Origin: Leptospira vanthielii serovar Holland str. Waz Holland = ATCC 700522
GTDB lineage: Bacteria; Spirochaetota; Leptospiria; Leptospirales; Leptospiraceae
DNA: 64,000 bases
Direction of reading: 5' to 3'
Assembly (NCBI RefSeq): GCF_000332455.1
Contig: NZ_AOGY02000056.1
Coordinates: 1 to 64,000, forward strand
Part shown: one piece after another, positions 26,857 to 36,660 of the stretch
Numbering within the stretch: position 1 is the first letter of the stretch
Layout of the letters: every line of letters begins with the position of its first letter
Notes under the pieces: generated by a model
Databases searched by the model: none
The model's input: the letters and a program-made list of their open reading frames with translations, nothing else
Told to the model about the DNA's origin: nothing
Made by a program: the position numbers and the translations under genes

Positions 26857-28134
26857 TCAATCGGCAGATGCCACACCAAAGACTACCTTTACCCAATGGA
26901 TGAGAGGTCTTGCGCTAATGATAGAAAAATGATTTTGTTTATTAAGTTCTAATGTTCGTAAGGCGGGGTTTGTTTTTTTGTTAAAAACCTTATCAGTTAA
27001 GTAGGTGAGACTTTTTTTCTCAACGATCCCATCCCCAAGGAAATTTTGTAAGGGATTTTCTGCTCCTTCCATCAGAGCATAAGCTTGGTAAACATCCATA
27101 TCTTCCAATTCACCAAAATAGGTTTCTCCAAAGTAACCAGAGATGGTCTCCATCCAACCTTTTTCTTCTTTGCGAATCAGTCCGAAGGATAAGTCTTTGA
27201 TCGCATCACTACGAAGGTTTCCAATCATCCCAATGATTTTAAGGGCCACATTGGGACTTTTTTCAAATAAAAATCCGAGCCAAAATCCAATTTTTTCCAA
27301 ATACGAACCTTTGTTTGGTGCAGCAATCAATACAATTTTTCCAAACTTATGGATCCATTCTTTGTTTTCTAATTTGGCATGGTAGAGGCAAGACCGAAAG
27401 ATAAGACACCCCAAACTATAACAAACAATATCTGGTTTGGCATTTGGATCTTCATTAAAGAAGACATCCAATAGATGCATCAGTTTTTTTCCATTTTCAT
27501 GGATGGGAAGACCATGGTTGTATCTCAAATAAAATGGATAGTAGCCCGCTTCTTGTAAATCTGTGGCAAGTCCAGGAGAAGTAATTTTTCTATCTTTGTA
27601 TTCTACTGTTTGTTCCAACCAAACGGTTTCATCAGTAAATAAACCTGGAAGGAAAAGAACGGATTTTGTTTTTTTAGAATTTTTAAATTCTGTGACGGTT
27701 TCCTTTGCAGTAATGTCTTTGCCAATGGTGCGAAAACTCATATCAATTTTTGTGAGTTTGAATTTTTGATTGTGTGAACTTCCAAGAATACTCGATACCA
27801 TGCGGTTATCAAAAACCATATCATCACTTTTCTGGGCCGTAAGTTCCACTTTGAAGAGTGCTTTGTCAAAGGCCTGGTTTGTTTGTTCTATAGTTTTTTG
27901 TAAACTTTCATTGGATTTGTGGCCGGTTTCCTTAACTTGGACTCCCGCCTTTTGTAAGGCCTCTCTCCATTCCGGTTTGTAAAAAAAAGCATTGGAAAGT
28001 AGATCTAGTCCTCCACCTGTGCTCGTTAGGCTGCCTTTCACTAAAAATTGAATGCCTTTGAGTAGGGAGTCTGTCGTTTTTTGTGTGAGAGAAACTGTTT
28101 TTCCCGCAAGGGAATTGATTAGGATTTGGATCAC
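26857..28134 (-). CDS. Alpha/beta-hydrolase family protein (lipase/esterase-like)
   Basis: The 425-residue protein has an alpha/beta-hydrolase core from about residue 150: VLFLPGLFTDETVW for the oxyanion region, a nucleophile serine in IVCYSLGCLIF (a CxSxG variant of GxSxG), a possible acid in FLGDGIVEKKSL and a histidine in NKQNHFSII. About 150 residues with coiled-coil character precede the core (TDSLLKGIQFLVKGS and QTNQAFDKALFK). No signal peptide is evident. Relatives in bacteria are often called lipases or esterases without known substrate. The start is GTG with no clear ribosome site. Confidence 0.72.
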   Translation of the reverse strand: MIQILINSLAGKTVSLTQKTTDSLLKGIQFLVKGSLTSTGGGLDLLSNAFFYKPEWREALQKAGVQVKETGHKSNESLQKTIEQTNQAFDKALFKVELTAQKSDDMVFDNRMVSSILGSSHNQKFKLTKIDMSFRTIGKDITAKETVTEFKNSKKTKSVLFLPGLFTDETVWLEQTVEYKDRKITSPGLATDLQEAGYYPFYLRYNHGLPIHENGKKLMHLLDVFFNEDPNAKPDIVCYSLGCLIFRSCLYHAKLENKEWIHKFGKIVLIAAPNKGSYLEKIGFWLGFLFEKSPNVALKIIGMIGNLRSDAIKDLSFGLIRKEEKGWMETISGYFGETYFGELEDMDVYQAYALMEGAENPLQNFLGDGIVEKKSLTYLTDKVFNKKTNPALRTLELNKQNHFSIISARPLIHWVKVVFGVASAD

Positions 28135-28259
28135 GGGGAAAGATTGTAACCGAATTTCTTTGGAAAGCGAGTGAAAAAAGTAAGATACGTTCTTTTTGGT
28201 TGAAGAGGTGAAATGAACAAATTAGAAAAAGAATCGATCGAAACAAGAGAAAAGGTGAG

Positions 28260-29573
28260 TTATTGCTCTACACAGACCAAGTGGTTGAGACTAGAGCAAG
28301 ATACACCATTCGGACCATTTCTGAAAGCAGTGTAATCGTTTGCATTTGAGTTTCCTACTCTGCCACCTTCACTTGCTGTTGGAGTCACCGATCCACTCGT
28401 CCAATTAGAACAAGTATTCGTAACTTGTAAGGATGCAACTTGCCAATAATTATTAGGCGCAGCAAAGCCTGTCCAAAAGGTTTTGAGTGCCCCGGAATCA
28501 AAAAACTCGCTCATCGTGTAGGGTGCTGTTGAAAAAATACTCGAAGATGCTGGTAAAATTCCTGCCGAATTAGGAGTGAATAAAGATGCTGAGTCATTGG
28601 CACGGACATAGTATCTATTTTCCACAAAGACCCAATAAGTATTCTCTGATTGAGCTGTGCAATTAGTTGTGGTGCAAGCAACTCTCGTTCCACCATCAGT
28701 CGTAAGCATTGCTTTATAAGATCCAGTCGACGGTTTGTTTGCATCCGCACCACATTTTAGATCAGCTCCGGCTGGACCATCCGCAGCGGCTCCTCGTAAG
28801 TCTCCATCGAATGTAGCTGCCGTAACAAAAACTTTATAAACTGTTGGTTCTATTTGGATGGTAATGTTATGAGTATCTGAGTCGGTTCCATTTGTCGCAG
28901 TCACTGCGTAAGTAGTTGCCGGTTGTGTGCCTCCAGTCGGTGTTCCTGAAATCACACAGTTACTTGCATTCAAACTTAGGCCTGCAGGAAGAGCTGGAGT
29001 CACTGAACAATTGGTGATAACAAAGGTAATCGAAGGAGTGAGTGATGGAATAGATACTCCTTGTTGAAAGATAAATGCATTTCCTGTATATTCCAGATAG
29101 ATACGTTGATGGCTGATGGAGACGGTGCCACTGGTATTGTAAAACGGATCAGCACTTGTTGCTGTAATTGTAAGCGTGGAAGAATCTAAAGTTTGAATCG
29201 TTGAATCTAAACTTACGGTTTGTACTACGTTGTAGTTTCCCGAAGTAAAGGTAAGTGGTGTAGGAGTTGGAGAAGTCCCAGAACCATTGATAGTCAATTT
29301 CGTATTGGTAAAGGTGAAAGTGATATCCACATTAGCGGTTGGCTCTTTCACCAGTGAAATTCCAAAGTTTTGTGGTGTTCCATATTTCAATAGGATGTTA
29401 GTGCTAGAAACATTGATCTTTGCCGAGGAACCTACAGAAACTGAAGAGGTAGTTATGTTAATGGGGTTCAGTCCATTTACGAGAGTGAATAAAAGTTCAT
29501 CACGCGGACTCACTTGGTTACAAGAAAGAAACCAACCCAAACAAAGGAAGGAAACAAATAAACTGAAGCGCAT
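28260..29573 (-). CDS. DUF1554 lipoprotein with Ig-like domains
   Basis: The 437-residue lipoprotein (lipobox FLSC, Cys18) is surface- or periplasm-directed. A region rich in Thr/Ser strands (about 40-170) precedes a putative Ig (He_PIG) module with PALPAGLSLNASNCVISGTP (about 197-230). The C-terminal DUF1554 domain (about 245-437) has its cysteine-rich pattern, FDGDLRGAAADGPAGADLKC, VACTTTNCTAQSE and a final HLVCVEQ. DUF1554 is expanded in Leptospira and its biochemical role is not established; host-protein binding has been discussed for some members. A GGGGG run lies seven bases before the ATG. Confidence 0.88.
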   Translation of the reverse strand: MRFSLFVSFLCLGWFLSCNQVSPRDELLFTLVNGLNPINITTSSVSVGSSAKINVSSTNILLKYGTPQNFGISLVKEPTANVDITFTFTNTKLTINGSGTSPTPTPLTFTSGNYNVVQTVSLDSTIQTLDSSTLTITATSADPFYNTSGTVSISHQRIYLEYTGNAFIFQQGVSIPSLTPSITFVITNCSVTPALPAGLSLNASNCVISGTPTGGTQPATTYAVTATNGTDSDTHNITIQIEPTVYKVFVTAATFDGDLRGAAADGPAGADLKCGADANKPSTGSYKAMLTTDGGTRVACTTTNCTAQSENTYWVFVENRYYVRANDSASLFTPNSAGILPASSSIFSTAPYTMSEFFDSGALKTFWTGFAAPNNYWQVASLQVTNTCSNWTSGSVTPTASEGGRVGNSNANDYTAFRNGPNGVSCSSLNHLVCVEQ

Positions 29574-29644
29574 GTTTCCACCCCCTATAATGATAAAACA
29601 AGTAAGTAACTTACCTTTTTCAAGTATCGGAGAAAGAAAGGCGG

Positions 29645-31249
29645 TTACAAGTGAAATTCTTGGCTTAAGTAGTTTGATGATCGTTCTTTCAGTACTTCTC
29701 CGAGAAGATTACGTCCCATTTCATTGTCCTTAAAACTCACAACGGTGCGAATGGAAAAAACACGAAGGGCATCGGAAACAGAAAGGGTTCCATCGGCTGA
29801 GTCTTTGCGTCCAGAGAAAGGAAAAGTATCAGGGCCACGTTGGCACTGAGCATTCCAATTCACACGAGCGACTTGGTTCACAAGAATGTCGATGAGTTTG
29901 CCAACGGTTTTGGGATCTTTTCCAAAGATACTTGCTTGTTGGCCCATATTGGATTGGAAGATATAGTCTAACGGCTCATCAATGGAAGAAAAAGGAACAA
30001 GCGGGACGAGGGGACCAAATTGTTCTTCATGATACAAACGTGCGTTTGGTGATATGGGGGAAAGGATAGCAGGAAACATAAAGGATTCTGTTACCTCACC
30101 TCCACCAGGATTTAGAATTTTTGCTCCGTGGGCAGTGGCATCATCCAAAAGTTCTTTTAACCACTTTGTTTTTCCCTCCTCAGGGAGTGGTGTAAAATTC
30201 ACATCCTTATCCCAAGGCATCCCCGCTTTCCATTTGGAAAATTCTTCTAAATAGAGTTTTGTAAACTCATCGACTATATCTTTGTGAACAAAAAGAATTT
30301 TTAATGCCGTACACCTTTGGCCATTATAAGCTAGAGATCCAGAAAGAATTTCAGGAACCATAGTTTTTAAGTCAGTATCAGGTAAAATGATGGCAGGATT
30401 TTTTGCATTGAGTCCAAGAACAGACCTTAGGCGGTTGAGTTTCGGATGTTTTTTCGTGATGAGATTGGCCGTGGAACTAGATCCAATAAAAGCAAAGACA
30501 TCAATTTTTCCCGATTCCATAATGGGAGAAATCACTTTGGATCCATCACCATAGACCGTGTTGATCACACCTGGTGGGAATGCTTTTTGAAAACATTCGA
30601 GTAAAGGTTGGAGAAGTAGAACACCATATTTGGCCGGTTTAAAAACAACGGTATTTCCCATAAGAATGGCAGGGATAAGCGTACAAAATGTTTCGTTTAA
30701 CGGATAGTTAAAGGGACCCATACAAAGAACTACACCGTAAGGGGAACGTTTGATTTGAGCAATAAGGCCACCTTCTTTGATGTAATTGGCGGAACTTGTT
30801 TCTAATTCTTGTAAAGAGTCAATGGTATCAACTAAGTATTCGATGGTTCGATCAAATTCTTTTGTGGCATCCTTTTCTGTTTTCCCAATTTCCCACATAA
30901 GAAGTAAAATGATTTGGTCTCTTTTGCCCTTCATGAGTTCAATAAATTTTCGAACCGCATCAATTCGTTCTTTAGGCGTGGCAATGGGCCAAACGCCTGT
31001 TCCGTGGTTGTATGCCTTAACTGCGGCATCAAGTGCCATTAGGCTTTGTTTTTCATCAAAGTTAGGATAGGAACCTAAAACTACCTGTTCCAATTTTCCA
31101 TTTTTATTGGTAAAGATGGGAGATTTTACGATTTGCGATTCTCCTTCCCAAATTCGAATTTCTCCACCAAGTAGGTATTCTTTTTGGTGGATGGGTTTTG
31201 TGCGGTACTTTTCTGGAATGGAATCTTCTGTAGGAAAAACAAAGCTCAT
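29645..31249 (-). CDS. Aldehyde dehydrogenase (GapN-like) with unusual Glu motif
   Basis: The 534-residue protein is an NAD(P)-dependent aldehyde dehydrogenase, nearest in layout to non-phosphorylating glyceraldehyde-3-phosphate dehydrogenases. Cofactor-binding segments are VLCMGPFNYPLNET, VVFKPAKYGVL and FAFIGSSSTANLI. The catalytic cysteine is in YNGQRCTALK. The usual ELGGK motif, whose Glu is the general base, reads LGLNAKNPAI here, so the expected Glu is not in place. The C-terminal catalytic loop RVNWNAQCQRGPDTFPFSG fits GapN-like enzymes. Substrate is uncertain. Confidence 0.83.
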   Translation of the reverse strand: MSFVFPTEDSIPEKYRTKPIHQKEYLLGGEIRIWEGESQIVKSPIFTNKNGKLEQVVLGSYPNFDEKQSLMALDAAVKAYNHGTGVWPIATPKERIDAVRKFIELMKGKRDQIILLLMWEIGKTEKDATKEFDRTIEYLVDTIDSLQELETSSANYIKEGGLIAQIKRSPYGVVLCMGPFNYPLNETFCTLIPAILMGNTVVFKPAKYGVLLLQPLLECFQKAFPPGVINTVYGDGSKVISPIMESGKIDVFAFIGSSSTANLITKKHPKLNRLRSVLGLNAKNPAIILPDTDLKTMVPEILSGSLAYNGQRCTALKILFVHKDIVDEFTKLYLEEFSKWKAGMPWDKDVNFTPLPEEGKTKWLKELLDDATAHGAKILNPGGGEVTESFMFPAILSPISPNARLYHEEQFGPLVPLVPFSSIDEPLDYIFQSNMGQQASIFGKDPKTVGKLIDILVNQVARVNWNAQCQRGPDTFPFSGRKDSADGTLSVSDALRVFSIRTVVSFKDNEMGRNLLGEVLKERSSNYLSQEFHL

Positions 31250-31320
31250 GATCCAGAATCGAATGGCGACTTCGCTAAAAAAGCAACATTTTACGGAAAA
31301 GATCGGCCGATATAAAATTT

Positions 31321-31515
31321 ATGGAACCATGGATGGACCAAAACAAAGAAGAGTGGGAGGCATTGACCTTACGACTTTTCCGCCGTGTGGAAGAATTGGA
31401 ATCATTGATGTCGGAAGTGCGCAGTGATCTCGTTCGATACCGTGCCGTCCGTGAAGAATGGTACCATTGGCATAGTGTCTGGAAGGAGGAATACGCCAAA
31501 CGAGCGACCGGCTGA
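31321..31515 (+). CDS. Small conserved-looking coiled protein
   Basis: This 64-codon ORF sits in the gap between the aldehyde dehydrogenase and the MaoC-like gene. Its product is a single amphipathic helix rich in Glu, Arg and Trp (LRLFRRVEELESLMSEVRSD). Bias towards charged heptads and normal codon use suggest it is real. The ATG at 31321 has no ribosome site; an ATG at 31333 has GGA seven bases upstream and would give 60 residues. Function is unknown. Confidence 0.55.
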   Translation: MEPWMDQNKEEWEALTLRLFRRVEELESLMSEVRSDLVRYRAVREEWYHWHSVWKEEYAKRATG

Positions 31516-31586
31516 ACCTGAAAAATCGTTTTCGCTAGGGCCTCTCTTGGAAAATTAGTCCTATCCCATTCGAAAAAGGAATTCCC

Positions 31587-32765
31587 ATGGCCGAAAAACC
31601 TATGTCCCCCTTTGGTGAGTTAGCTCCAAGCACACCAGCCTCTCTATCTGATATCAAAAAGAACATTTACGGACGATACCTAGAAGAATTTAATGTAGGT
31701 GATATTTATGTCCATCCCCGCCAGTTCACAGTAGACAGAAGTTTTGCTCAAGAATTTGCCACAGTGTTTATGGATGCAAACCCACTTTATCTTTCTGCAG
31801 AGTATGCCAAAGCACATGGATTTGCAGACCTACTCGTTCACCCACTCATGGTTTTTAATTTGGCACTTTCGATTGGTGTTCAAAATAACAGTGAGAAGGC
31901 GCTTGCCAACCTCGGTTATTATAACGCACAGTTTTTGATGCCAGTATATCCAGGAGACACTCTTTCTTCTCGCACTAAAATTTTAGCAGTCGATGACAAA
32001 GGCCCAGAGAAACCGGGAATTGTTCATGTCAGAACCCTTTGCCTCAATCAAAAAAACGAAGTGGTTTTGCAATACGAACGTAAAATCATGATCTACCAAT
32101 CGAACGGAAAACCAAAAGGAAATCCAAAACCGGGTGATTCATCTGCTTATTTCCCAGAATCAAAAACACCTGCTCTCAAACTTCCTAATTTAAAATTTCC
32201 TACAGAGATGAAGGATGTCACCTGGGGACATACTTATTTTGAGAATTTTAAACCAGGTCAAATTTATGTACACCAAAATGGAAGAACCATTACGGATGAA
32301 CACGTTCAGTGGACTTTCCGTGTAGGAAACACTCATCCTCTTCATTACGACAAATTATATTCTGCTGGAATTTCCGGCCCAATGGGTGGAGAACCTGTCG
32401 TTTACGGTGGCCTCGTATTTGGTTGGTTAGCTGGTATGGCTTCACGTGATATTTCAGAAAATGCCATTTGGGAACTTGGATTCACAGAAGGATACCATAC
32501 ACAACCTGCTTTTTCTGGTGATACCGTAACTTGTATTTCTCGCATCCTAACTACAGAAGACAAAGGAACAGAATACGGAATCCCTGCGGGTGAAGTACAA
32601 ATCCAGTTCATTGGTTTAAAAAATATCAAAGCCAACGATGCATTGGATAAATTCGGTGCTGATCTTTTCCTCAAAGAAAATGATAAAAAGAAATTGGGAA
32701 AAGAAAAAATCCCAGAGAAAATCTTCGAAATTGAAAGAAGATTGATCATCAAAAAACAACCATAA
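31587..32765 (+). CDS. MaoC-like double-hotdog dehydratase
   Basis: The 392-residue protein has two hotdog domains (about 30-170 and 205-370), as in MaoC-type enoyl-CoA hydratases/dehydratases. The first has the hydratase-like [17 protein letters not shown], then [13 protein letters not shown]; the second has [16 protein letters not shown] followed by [15 protein letters not shown]. The Asp/His positions of the hydratase-2 motif are better preserved in the first domain. Such proteins hydrate an enoyl-CoA or dehydrate a hydroxyacyl-CoA; the substrate is unknown. A GGAA site precedes the ATG. The beta-lactamase-fold gene follows nine bases later, suggesting a small acyl-CoA operon. Confidence 0.82.
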   Translation: MAEKPMSPFGELAPSTPASLSDIKKNIYGRYLEEFNVGDIYVHPRQFTVDRSFAQEFATVFMDANPLYLSAEYAKAHGFADLLVHPLMVFNLALSIGVQNNSEKALANLGYYNAQFLMPVYPGDTLSSRTKILAVDDKGPEKPGIVHVRTLCLNQKNEVVLQYERKIMIYQSNGKPKGNPKPGDSSAYFPESKTPALKLPNLKFPTEMKDVTWGHTYFENFKPGQIYVHQNGRTITDEHVQWTFRVGNTHPLHYDKLYSAGISGPMGGEPVVYGGLVFGWLAGMASRDISENAIWELGFTEGYHTQPAFSGDTVTCISRILTTEDKGTEYGIPAGEVQIQFIGLKNIKANDALDKFGADLFLKENDKKKLGKEKIPEKIFEIERRLIIKKQP

Positions 32766-32774
32766 GGTGAAAAA

Positions 32775-33797
32775 ATGAAAGTTACCGTCCCCAAAAGAAT
32801 TCCGGACATGGAAGACATCGGGGACGGTGTCTTCAAAATTATTCTCCCCCAACCATTCTACGCACCTAACAACATTTACCTGTATCCTGGAAACGATGGG
32901 CTTACCCTCATTGATTCGGGTTATATTGAATCCATTCCCCTGTTGCAAGCATCCCTAAAAACAAAGGGATTTTCTTTTAAAGACATTCGCCATATCATTT
33001 ATACGCATAATCATCTAGATCATATCTCTTCTTCTTTGGTTCTAAAGTCCTATGCAAAAAATGTAACCTACTACGGATATCGTTCGATGGCGGATGGAGT
33101 CGGGAATTATTTGGAATCGATGATGCTTTTTGAAGAGGCAACAGAAGACCTATTTCATAAAGCATTTGGTGATAAAGAAGAACTCAATCGGATTTTAGAA
33201 GAATCACGCAAAGGTTGGCGACAGTTTTTTAGTAAATTTAGAGAAACCAAAAAAGGGGATCCTGTTTTACGGATTGATGTTGCCATCGACCACAACGACA
33301 GTTTGGAGTTAGGTGGCAGACTCTTTCGGTTTTTACACACTCCCGGCCATAATTTGTATCATATCACACCTGTAGATCCCTCTACGGGGGTTTATTTTTC
33401 AGGAGATCTCATCATTGCGAACCTGACTGCCATTTATTCGGAAATGGATGGAAGTTTGGGGGATTATTATTTCACTTTATCTAAACTGTTGGAAGAACCC
33501 ATCAAACGTATGTTACCCGCACATGGGAGCGAAATTGAAGATCCAAAAAAGACCATCACTCTTGTGAAAAAAACATTGAGTATACTCGAGAAAGGGGTTC
33601 TTCGTCGTCTCAGGGAAGGGGAGTCCGATCTGAAGGTTCTTATGGAAGCGGCTATTGGGAAAAAAGTCCATAATGGCGGCCACCTACCGACAGCTCTTGG
33701 GCTTGTGTATAGCATCATACAAAAATTAGTCTTAGAAGGACAGATTCGTATTGAAAAACGCGAGAATGGATACGAGGTCTTTCATATCGTCACTTAA
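32775..33797 (+). CDS. Metallo-beta-lactamase fold hydrolase
   Basis: This 340-residue protein has the HxHxDH metal motif in YTHNHLDHISS (about residues 77-87), a later HTPGHNLYHI and the final metal Asp in YFSGDLIIANL. The long C-terminal extension after about residue 240 (with LRRLREGESDLKVLM) resembles the helical tail of LACTB2/glyoxalase-II-like members. It probably cleaves a thioester or similar bond and may serve the MaoC-like enzyme upstream, with which it is likely cotranscribed. AAGGTG precedes the ATG. Confidence 0.85.
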   Translation: MKVTVPKRIPDMEDIGDGVFKIILPQPFYAPNNIYLYPGNDGLTLIDSGYIESIPLLQASLKTKGFSFKDIRHIIYTHNHLDHISSSLVLKSYAKNVTYYGYRSMADGVGNYLESMMLFEEATEDLFHKAFGDKEELNRILEESRKGWRQFFSKFRETKKGDPVLRIDVAIDHNDSLELGGRLFRFLHTPGHNLYHITPVDPSTGVYFSGDLIIANLTAIYSEMDGSLGDYYFTLSKLLEEPIKRMLPAHGSEIEDPKKTITLVKKTLSILEKGVLRRLREGESDLKVLMEAAIGKKVHNGGHLPTALGLVYSIIQKLVLEGQIRIEKRENGYEVFHIVT

Positions 33798-33923
33798 CCT
33801 ACTCATACGCTAATTATTTTTCGGTTTTGAAAAAGAGACTGTTTTGGTTGGACTTGGAATTTGGAAACCATCTTCGAGTGGAACTTCGAACGTGAATTGA
33901 AATTCTAAACTAAAATTGATTGT

Positions 33924-35756
33924 CTATAGTTTCCAAACTTCGATTTGTTTTCCTTTCCAAACAAAGTTCCCATTTTGGTCTTCTAATTGTTTCCTATATA
34001 CCAAAACTCTAGATTTAGGCCATAAGACCTCATCTGTAAACTCTGGTGCTAATACCACATAACAAAGATTTGCCATCTTACAAATCGACGTTGCGTTCTT
34101 AATCTGTTCTATCGGATAGGTTTTTATTTTGTCTGTGACAAAGAAAGATAGGTTGTATTGTGCAAATACAAAAATCTTCTTATTGTTTTCGATGGTATTC
34201 AAAGTTGGATGCGGATTCGTTGTTTGCGGAGAGTTTTTTGTTTGGTATTGTATTTGCCCAACAGAACCTGCTGTTTGGATTTTCTGCAGAAATTTTTCAG
34301 GTTCCTTGTCTTCTCCGAGAAGAAGGGCATTGGTTTCTTTTAAGTCCGATTGGATTTCTTCTCGGATCTCAGAGTTTGCATAAGGGCTTTCGATTTTAGT
34401 ATCTAACGGAAAATTGTGATCGAGTGAGTTTTTCCAAAATAGCCAAGTAAGTATCAATAAAGCAAATGAAGTTGAAATCTTTTTCTCTGATTGGATCCAT
34501 AAAATTCCCGTGTAGAGGACAAAAGGAATCAGCGAATAACTGTAATACGTATAAACCTCATGATGCCAGGGTCTTGTGGAAAATAGATGTGTAGCGTATA
34601 TCAGTCCGATACCTAAAACTTCCGGTATCATTTGGAAAATCCCAAGCCCTCCACTTACCATTAGCTCCATGAAAATTTGGAATGATTTTTGAAAGCCTGT
34701 TACTTGTTTGAATGCAACATGGTATTCCTGTCTTAAAACTTTTGTCCAGGAAATGGATGTGGATGAACCATTAAACATTGGATAAACGAAAAATACAAAA
34801 CTTAGCCATAAAATTGTGACTATGAAGACTAAAGTATAAGGAGGGAATTTTTGATCCTGGTAAATTTGGTTGTCTTTTTGCGATTTATGAATTTGTTTCT
34901 TTAATATTCTATTCTGGTATAAAAATCTGATAAGGACAGGTAAGAAAAAAAGAAGAAGGTAGATCCCAATATCTTCTTTTTGAATCAAATATAAAACGAG
35001 TGATAAGGCTAAAATACCATAATGAATCCAACGAATATGAGAAGGGGAGTTCTCTGACTTTGTTCTCAGTTCCCAAGTATAAAAAAAGAAAAACCCAAAA
35101 AGAAGAACAAGCACCTCAAAATGAAAACTGGATCCTAGTCGATAAAGATATAGTTGGTTGGTAAGAAGAACCCAAAAGACTATAAATTTGATTCCCAATT
35201 CCTTTGGGTTTTTCTTGGTAATTCGATAAGCCCACAACAACCAAAGGATGGTTCCTAGTTGGTACAGAAAAAAAACTCCAACGGCGAGTCCCCATCGGTT
35301 CGGAATGAAACTGACAAAGGGAGATAGAATAAACATTCCGGGAGCAAAGTGGTGTGGGAGATAACTTCCTTGTCCCGATTCCGAATAGTAGGCGCTACTA
35401 AAACCATCTCCCTTCGCAATGGATAAGAGAATATCTGAGATACCAATATAATCTGCATCTTGGAATAAAAAGGCATCGGCAAATGCTTTTGTTAGGTGAA
35501 ATGCATGGTAAGTGCTACTCAATAAAAAAACAATACAACTGAGACAAAGTAAGTAGGGAAGGATAGTGATTTGTTTTTCTGATATTACTCCAAAAATTAA
35601 TGATTCTTCTTTGGATTTTTTTTCCTTCCAATAGTGAGTGATTGTTAGGACAAATAAAAAAAGAAATACCCCCTTTTGAAAGGGGGCATGAAAGTGTTTA
35701 GGAGAAATAAAGAGAAAAGGAGAAACTAAGCTGAATAAAAAAAATAAATATACCAC
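33924..35756 (-). CDS. DUF2079 polytopic membrane protein
   Basis: The 610-residue protein has about eleven to thirteen hydrophobic segments followed by a soluble C-terminal region. The early block LPHHFAPGMFILSPFVSFIP is characteristic of DUF2079, a family of predicted membrane proteins related in form to GT-C glycosyltransferases. The soluble tail from about residue 465 is acidic, then Asn/Thr-rich. It starts at a GTG immediately after the TAA of the preceding gene, so the two are translationally coupled. Function is unknown; involvement in glycan transfer is inference from the fold class. Confidence 0.78.
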   Translation of the reverse strand: MVYLFFLFSLVSPFLFISPKHFHAPFQKGVFLFLFVLTITHYWKEKKSKEESLIFGVISEKQITILPYLLCLSCIVFLLSSTYHAFHLTKAFADAFLFQDADYIGISDILLSIAKGDGFSSAYYSESGQGSYLPHHFAPGMFILSPFVSFIPNRWGLAVGVFFLYQLGTILWLLWAYRITKKNPKELGIKFIVFWVLLTNQLYLYRLGSSFHFEVLVLLFGFFFFYTWELRTKSENSPSHIRWIHYGILALSLVLYLIQKEDIGIYLLLFFLPVLIRFLYQNRILKKQIHKSQKDNQIYQDQKFPPYTLVFIVTILWLSFVFFVYPMFNGSSTSISWTKVLRQEYHVAFKQVTGFQKSFQIFMELMVSGGLGIFQMIPEVLGIGLIYATHLFSTRPWHHEVYTYYSYSLIPFVLYTGILWIQSEKKISTSFALLILTWLFWKNSLDHNFPLDTKIESPYANSEIREEIQSDLKETNALLLGEDKEPEKFLQKIQTAGSVGQIQYQTKNSPQTTNPHPTLNTIENNKKIFVFAQYNLSFFVTDKIKTYPIEQIKNATSICKMANLCYVVLAPEFTDEVLWPKSRVLVYRKQLEDQNGNFVWKGKQIEVWKL

Positions 35757-36548
35757 TTAACGAATGAAATACAAAACCTTCCTCTCACCGATCCGTTCCC
35801 GATTGATTTCTACTCGGTTTCTGTAGTAGTAACCTTTCTCTGGAAATGTTTTAGAGAAAAATTCAAATAAATCCATTTCGAATAACAACATACATTCGGC
35901 AACGTCCATAGCACCAATAGACATTGCTTTTTTAGTATCTACCATAACATGACGAGAGTTAATAAAATCCGGTTCGATTTCGTTTGCAATAAGGTCGAAA
36001 TTTGTTTTGGTGATCGTTCCGCCAACAGACGTTTTTTTCCCTCTGCTTTTTGCCTCGGAAATGATTTTTTTGGCTACCCTTGTGACTTCTTTGTCATCTG
36101 GTTTTTTGTCCATGGAAGCACTTAAGTCAGATCTAGCAGCGGTTACTTGCTCTAAAGCTTGGAAAGAAGCAGAATCAAAAATATCCATCAAGTTTCTGTA
36201 TCCTGTGATGGTTTCCATATTGATCGATTTATTATAAGATTCGTATTCGGATGGTGTGAGGAGGTTTTTCATGGTTTGGATGAAGTTTTTCAGTGCATAC
36301 TCTGACTCCACCATGGGAGCAGAAATCCCTGAAACTCCAATCCTTTGGCAGATCCGAATATCGTTTCTGGCTTCCGGGCCACCGATTTTGACATAGATTG
36401 GCAAAATGCCGGCCGTGATCGTTTTTAATAGGGAGATTTCTTCCTCACCCATATCCTCAGTTTCCGTTCCTGTTTTAATGCAGACAAAAGAGTAACTTTC
36501 TTTCATCTCCAGTAAGGTTTTTCGTAAAACGTGGATTGATGTTTCCAT
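35757..36548 (-). CDS. HpcH/HpaI aldolase / citrate lyase family protein
   Basis: The 263-residue protein resembles the HpcH/HpaI TIM-barrel family, which cleaves 2-keto-3-hydroxy acids or citryl/malyl-CoA. Pointers are YSFVCIKTGTETEDMGEEE with acidic metal-site residues, ICQRIGVSGISAPMVESEYAL and the strand-helix pattern ending in VMVDTKKAMSIGAMDVAECM. The ATG at 36548 has a GGAG site eleven bases upstream. A longer frame exists but would run antisense through the signal peptidase gene, so I reject it. It is followed without a gap by the DUF2079 gene. Confidence 0.65.
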   Translation of the reverse strand: METSIHVLRKTLLEMKESYSFVCIKTGTETEDMGEEEISLLKTITAGILPIYVKIGGPEARNDIRICQRIGVSGISAPMVESEYALKNFIQTMKNLLTPSEYESYNKSINMETITGYRNLMDIFDSASFQALEQVTAARSDLSASMDKKPDDKEVTRVAKKIISEAKSRGKKTSVGGTITKTNFDLIANEIEPDFINSRHVMVDTKKAMSIGAMDVAECMLLFEMDLFEFFSKTFPEKGYYYRNRVEINRERIGERKVLYFIR

Positions 36549-36625
36549 AAGCAGAAGATCTCCATGTATGGTATCGTCGATTCCCGAAAATAGTACAAGT
36601 CTTTTGCGCTTTTTTTCCCCCTTTC

Positions 36626-36653
36626 TTGACAGAAAATTCCAATTCCCTAGCTT
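36626..36653 (+). promoter_or_regulatory. Putative lepB promoter
   Basis: A perfect TTGACA (36626-36631) is followed 16 bases later by TAGCTT (36648-36653). This would start transcription at or very near the lepB ATG, giving an almost leaderless message. Confidence 0.4.
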
Positions 36654-36660
36654 CGAACCT

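Noticed and set aside
28213..28335. A 40-codon plus-strand ORF (MNKLEKESIETREK...) with a good GAGGTG ribosome site
   Set aside because: After codon 15 it runs antisense to the end of the DUF1554 gene and has no recognisable content; it may be a remnant but cannot be supported.
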